From: an uncultured Clostridia bacterium
GTDB lineage: Bacteria; Bacillota; Clostridia; Christensenellales; Aristaeellaceae
Assembly (NCBI GenBank): GCA_946626395.1
Contig: CAMOUF010000098.1
Location: forward strand, 1 to 16,629
DNA: 16,629 nucleotides
Direction of reading: 5' to 3'
The notes below the pieces were generated by a model, which was given only the letters and a program-made list of their open reading frames with translations, was not told the DNA's origin and did not search any database. The position numbers were made by a program, and so were the translations under genes. Shown here piece by piece: positions 14,325 through 16,629 of this stretch. Positions within the stretch are counted from its first letter, which is position 1. The number at the start of each line of letters is the position of its first letter.

Positions 14325-14630
14325 TCACATTTCCTTTGGTTCTTCATTCGATGACGCGCCGCCAGCAATGCTCACTTGCAGCTGGTACCCAATCTGCGCG
14401 CATATATCGCACATCGTCCGAAGCGAAAGATTGAATGTTCCATTTTCATATTTGGATACCATCGCTTGAGAAACATGGAGCATCTGCGCCAAATCTTCCT
14501 GCTTCATATGATGCTTTCGACGATATTCAACCAGTGCAATTCCAAAATCGCACAATATTTCATAATACACTTCTTCCCCTGGATGCTCGGATGGAGGCAG
14601 CACATTCAATGCGGTTTTCAACTGTTCCAT
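14325..14630 (-). CDS. XRE-family antitoxin (HigA-like)
   Basis: A 101-aa protein whose residues ~32-85 are a lambda-repressor-type helix-turn-helix (MKQEDLAQMLHVSQAMVSKYENG). Its start overlaps the 3' end of the toxin gene by 13 nt, with AAGGAGG 10 nt upstream. The toxin-first order, overlap and XRE fold fit HigB-HigA type II systems: the antitoxin would bind and neutralise the toxin and repress the shared promoter. The C-terminus is polar and short. Pairing is inferred from gene order. Confidence 0.82.
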   Translation of the reverse strand: MEQLKTALNVLPPSEHPGEEVYYEILCDFGIALVEYRRKHHMKQEDLAQMLHVSQAMVSKYENGTFNLSLRTMCDICAQIGYQLQVSIAGGASSNEEPKEM

Positions 14631-15037
14631 ACCACTTTTCCCTCCTTGATCAATTTCACCCTTGCGCGGGCGGTTCGTTTCCCTTCATCATAGCTCTTGC
14701 TTCCCTGTTCAAGAAACGGAACCAGCAGCACAATATATTTCCCATAAAAACAATATATGATGCGCAAGTTTCCCAATCGACTGATACCGTTGAACCGCAT
14801 GGAGTACAGTTCATCTTCCAAATGCTCAAACCATTCTCCATGAAAGACAGCCTGCCGCCCATGTTCAGCCAAATACTGAATTCGCTTTTTATAGTGCGCA
14901 CGCAGCATGGGGCTGGCACCGCTGCGTTCATATAAATCACGCAATTCATCCTCAGCTGATTCCAAAATCAGCACCGGAGGAGAACCATCAGGCGCTGCGG
15001 AAAATGGAAAAGCAATTACTTTACCTTCAGGAGGCAT
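14618..15037 (-). CDS. RelE/HigB-type (Gp49-like) toxin
   Basis: A 139-aa protein of the RelE/ParE superfamily, Gp49/HigB branch: residues ~74-128 carry LEDELYSMRF, LGNLRIIYCF, YIVLLVPFLEQGSK and the basic helix GKRTARAR. By family knowledge these are ribosome-dependent mRNA interferases inhibited by the partner antitoxin. The first ~25 residues are an extension. An ATG at 15055 would add 6 aa, but it lies inside the -10 box of the operon promoter, and GGAGGTG (15053-15047) is placed 9 nt before the ATG at 15037, so 15037 is chosen. It is the first gene of the TA operon. Confidence 0.78.
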   Translation of the reverse strand: MPPEGKVIAFPFSAAPDGSPPVLILESAEDELRDLYERSGASPMLRAHYKKRIQYLAEHGRQAVFHGEWFEHLEDELYSMRFNGISRLGNLRIIYCFYGKYIVLLVPFLEQGSKSYDEGKRTARARVKLIKEGKVVWNS

Positions 15038-15053
15038 CAGGTTGTACACCTCC

Positions 15054-15081
15054 ATTATATAACATATAGGTTATATTGCAA
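15054..15081 (-). promoter_or_regulatory. Promoter and dyad operator of the toxin-antitoxin operon
   Basis: TTGCAA (15081-15076) and TATAAT (15059-15054) are 16 nt apart on the minus strand. The spacer is almost filled by a dyad: ATATAAC (15057-15063) and GTTATAT (15070-15076), perfect 7-bp arms around 6 nt, overlapping both boxes. This is where an autoregulating HigA-type antitoxin would bind. The -10 box is so close to GGAGGTG (15053-15047) that transcripts started here may lack part of the ribosome site. Confidence 0.65.
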
Positions 15082-15117
15082 TAGCAAATCAGGAAATATT
15101 CATAACCAATTTGAATA

Positions 15118-15618
15118 TCATTCAGACTTATCGTCGCTGTCTTCCTCAGCTACTTCCGGATTTTCGTCTGGATCATCGTCCGAATCCTCTTCGTCCCAAT
15201 CTTCAATTGAATATCCCGGCGTCATATTGGATTGGAGATTCAAATTAATTTGTGATTCCACATCGTCCAGTTCTTTTTTTATTCTGACCGCCAATTCAAG
15301 AAATGCTTTCCATTCCTCGGCCGGTGTTTTTGCCAATGCCCGAAAAATAGCCGCGGCAATATCATTTTCTATAGAAATCCGCTCAATCGCATCCGTCGGT
15401 GTTTCGGGAACTTTCATTGCTCCGCTTCCCTCTTTAAGCCAGGGTTCACGTACCCCGAATTCGCCGCACATTAATCGTATGGTTTGAGCCGAAGGCTTAT
15501 TTATTTCTGATTCAAGCTTAGAAACTGCCACATCAGAAATACCGATTATTTCTCCAAATTGCTTTTGTGTTAATCCATAATGCTTTCTTATTCTTTTTAT
15601 TCGTTCGCCAATTCCCAT
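15118..15618 (-). CDS. Phage-type XRE repressor with acidic tail
   Basis: A 166-aa protein. Residues 1-65 are an XRE helix-turn-helix (IGERIKRIRKHYGLTQKQFG ... ISDVAVSKLE) followed by the WLKEG segment common in prophage and ICE repressors. Residues ~75-120 look helical and may dimerise. The tail from 139 to 166 has 18 Asp/Glu out of 28. There is no LexA/CI-type protease domain, so induction by self-cleavage is not expected. AAGGAGG lies 7 nt before the ATG. It faces a second promoter on the plus strand, and operator-like sequences cover both -35 boxes, as in a lysogeny switch. Likely the former repressor of a now reduced mobile element. Confidence 0.82.
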   Translation of the reverse strand: MGIGERIKRIRKHYGLTQKQFGEIIGISDVAVSKLESEINKPSAQTIRLMCGEFGVREPWLKEGSGAMKVPETPTDAIERISIENDIAAAIFRALAKTPAEEWKAFLELAVRIKKELDDVESQINLNLQSNMTPGYSIEDWDEEDSDDDPDENPEVAEEDSDDKSE

Positions 15619-15650
15619 TCTGATTCCTCCTTCCTGTGAGCTACAGGATT

Positions 15651-15679
15651 ATCATAAACCTTTTGACAAACTAAGTCAA
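15651..15679 (-). promoter_or_regulatory. Promoter of the XRE repressor gene
   Basis: TTGACT (15679-15674) and TATGAT (15656-15651) are 17 nt apart on the minus strand, each 5 of 6 to consensus, about 33 nt before the start codon. The -35 box is half of the inverted repeat at 15663-15679. Confidence 0.75.
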
Positions 15680-15680
15680 G
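15663..15680. promoter_or_regulatory. Operator-like dyad 1
   Basis: TTGAC (15663-15667) and GTCAA (15675-15679) are perfect inverted 5-bp arms around 7 nt. The dyad overlaps the -35 box and spacer of the repressor promoter, so a bound repressor would shut off its own gene. The same 18-bp word recurs 37 bp away. Confidence 0.55.
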
Positions 15681-15699
15681 AAAAAATTTAACCAGTCTA

Positions 15700-15717
15700 T
15701 TGACAATCTAACTGAAT
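15700..15717. promoter_or_regulatory. Operator-like copy 2
   Basis: Matches operator 1 at 14 of 18 positions (TTGACAATCTAACTGAAT against TTGACAAACTAAGTCAAG), with a weaker right half. Its left half is the -35 box of the plus-strand promoter. The two copies, one on each divergent promoter, suggest one repressor controlling both directions. Confidence 0.5.
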
Positions 15718-15728
15718 TAAGTTATTAT
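15700..15728 (+). promoter_or_regulatory. Divergent plus-strand promoter with no intact gene downstream
   Basis: A consensus -35 TTGACA (15700-15705), 17 nt, then TATTAT (15723-15728; 5 of 6). It is among the best promoters in the window and the only one pointing right. Transcription would begin near 15735 and meet a strong terminator at 15974-16014. Confidence 0.7.
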
Positions 15729-15755
15729 AATAAACGTAGTTCGCCCATTGCCTGA

Positions 15756-15854
15756 TTGAGTTCATTACTGAAAGAGAGGGAACGCATCCAGGAGCAGCAG
15801 GCAGAACAACAGAAAAAAGATGAAATGAATCGAGGCCAATCTTTAGGAAGCTAA
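15756..15854 (+). pseudogene. Short Gln/Glu/Lys-rich frame, probably the 3' remnant of a deleted gene
   Basis: After an in-frame TGA (15753-15755), a 32-codon frame opens at TTG and reads KERERIQEQQAEQQKKDE followed by MNRGQSLGS and stop. The composition resembles the charged C-terminal tail of a larger protein (relaxase- or phage-type tails look like this), but I cannot name the family. There is no ribosome site before the TTG. It could be a real small protein from the plus-strand promoter, but the lack of a start signal favours a remnant. Confidence 0.4.
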
Positions 15855-15973
15855 CACAAAATAGCAACAAAGAACATCTTTTCGTTTTTCATCTTTACGC
15901 TTGCAGGAAAATGTTCACTCGAAGGAATGCTGAACTACAACTCATTCCGCCTTAAGCGCGATGAATCAAACTG
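15855..15973. other. Non-coding A+T-rich stretch before the terminator
   Basis: I see no convincing gene here. The frame after the 15854 stop continues open for 35 codons (KNIFSFFIFTLAGKC...) without a start signal. A small hairpin GGAATG/CATTCC (15924-15948) is present. The whole 15735-16014 interval could be an untranslated RNA. Confidence 0.4.
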
Positions 15974-16014
15974 AAAAAGAGAATCAGCGACTCTTTTGCC
16001 CTGATTCTCTTTTT
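15974..16014. terminator. Strong bidirectional terminator
   Basis: AAAAAGAGAATCAG (15974-15987) and CTGATTCTCTTTTT (16001-16014) are a perfect 14-bp inverted repeat with a 13-nt loop. Both strands end in a T run. It ends the esterase gene on the minus strand (stop 36 nt away) and any transcript from the plus-strand promoter at 15700. Confidence 0.85.
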
Positions 16015-16049
16015 GTAAATCGTTCTAAAAAGTCCCGCTTGGTTTGATA

Positions 16050-16629
16050 TCAGAGCGCATGCTCGTTCAGCCAATCAAAGAGATTGGCAATACCGTTGGC
16101 AGTACAGGTTCCGCCCTTTTCCCGATCCGGCTGGGCGGCCATGTTCTCAAAAACATCGTCCCCATCCTGTACGCCGTTCACCAAATCATGGAACACCGTG
16201 CTCCAAACGGCATGGTGATAACCGTCAAACATGGAGAGCCAGCAGTCCTCCGCTTCCTCGAAAACCAGATCGGTATAGGTAGGGATGACGTACCGCTCCG
16301 GGTTGACCACGTTGTCATCCGCGGATTGAACGAACCAAATGGATTGCGCTGCCAACGTTTCGATCCGCTGCTCCTGATCCAGCGTGTCATACGCTTCGCA
16401 CACGGGAAACGCGGCGGCAAAATAACCGGGATATTCCACCAGCAGGTTCAGGGTCATATAGCCGCCGTTGGAGCAGCCGCCCAGATAAATCCTGCTTTTA
16501 TCCACGTCGGGATGATTGTCCACATACTGTTCAATTGCATCCATCAGCACTTTGGTATACCGGGACACACCGGTCCCCTCTCCGTTTTGCCCGTCCCCTT
16601 CATCCATCCAAACGGTTTCGCATTGCGGA
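16050..16629 (-). CDS. Alpha/beta-hydrolase esterase, C-terminal part
   Basis: The gene runs off the right edge; the frame stays open to base 16629 (PQCETVW precedes the Met at 16607), so the true start is outside. The nucleophile elbow GCSNGGYM (Ser codon at 16472-16470) follows a DKSRIYLGG strand, an Asp candidate is in FVQSADDNVVNP, and the His candidate in GYHHAVW. This is the layout of secreted carboxylesterases related to feruloyl/acetyl esterases and PHB depolymerase-like proteins. Whether it is exported cannot be seen. It could remove ester groups from plant polysaccharides, in keeping with the glycosidase cluster, but it is a separate transcription unit on the far side of the accessory patch. 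Confidence 0.75.
   Translation of the reverse strand, partial: PQCETVWMDEGDGQNGEGTGVSRYTKVLMDAIEQYVDNHPDVDKSRIYLGGCSNGGYMTLNLLVEYPGYFAAAFPVCEAYDTLDQEQRIETLAAQSIWFVQSADDNVVNPERYVIPTYTDLVFEEAEDCWLSMFDGYHHAVWSTVFHDLVNGVQDGDDVFENMAAQPDREKGGTCTANGIANLFDWLNEHAL

Noticed and set aside
14435..14935. Plus-strand frame of 166 codons opposite the TA genes
   Set aside because: It overlaps two minus-strand genes with family motifs and ribosome sites; its own translation shows no domain or start signal.
15855..15965. Signal-peptide-like frame KNIFSFFIFTLAGKC
   Set aside because: It has no start codon or ribosome site after the preceding stop; the hydrophobic look comes from T-rich DNA.

Overview
The window looks like a chromosomal segment of a fairly GC-rich clostridial Firmicute, probably a gut or rumen carbohydrate degrader. 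The support is strong AGGAGG-type ribosome sites, sigma-A-type promoters with 16-17 bp spacers, an AgrC/AgrA-style two-component pair, a Dlt-like cluster, and permuted family 3 glycosidases of the type known from Ruminococcus and Butyrivibrio. No 16S or other marker is present, so anything below class level is a guess. Every gene I can support lies on the minus strand; the very long plus-strand frames are GC-driven shadows.

Reading in the direction of transcription (right to left): an alpha/beta-hydrolase esterase cut by the right edge (16050-16629) ends at a strong bidirectional terminator (15974-16014). Next comes a visibly more A+T-rich accessory patch (about 14200-15970). It holds a divergent promoter region with two copies of an operator-like sequence, a phage-type XRE repressor, a HigB/HigA-like toxin-antitoxin pair with its own operator, and what appears to be a 16-codon N-terminal stub of a tyrosine integrase. 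The order int - TA - repressor - divergent promoter matches a phage or ICE lysogeny module, but the rightward promoter now reads only about 280 nt before a terminator. I read it as a collapsed element.

Then comes a LytTR response regulator plus GHKL histidine kinase operon (14112-12088). A long hairpin built of 7-bp tandem units lies between the kinase stop and a classical terminator (11841-11867).

The centre is a polysaccharide-use cluster (11715-2015): a cytoplasmic GH43 enzyme with a good promoter, a secreted permuted GH3 enzyme, a secreted non-catalytic CBM6/35-like protein, and a second permuted GH3 anchored by membrane helices at both ends. The spacers between these genes hold hairpins. 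Together they suggest substrate capture and beta-glycoside cleavage outside the cell, with GH43 trimming imported oligosaccharides.

At the left is a new transcription unit with its own consensus-like promoter: carrier protein, DltA-like adenylating ligase and MBOAT acyltransferase (cut by the left edge). This is a Dlt-like system for adding an amino-acyl or acyl group to an envelope polymer, with the carrier gene first rather than third.
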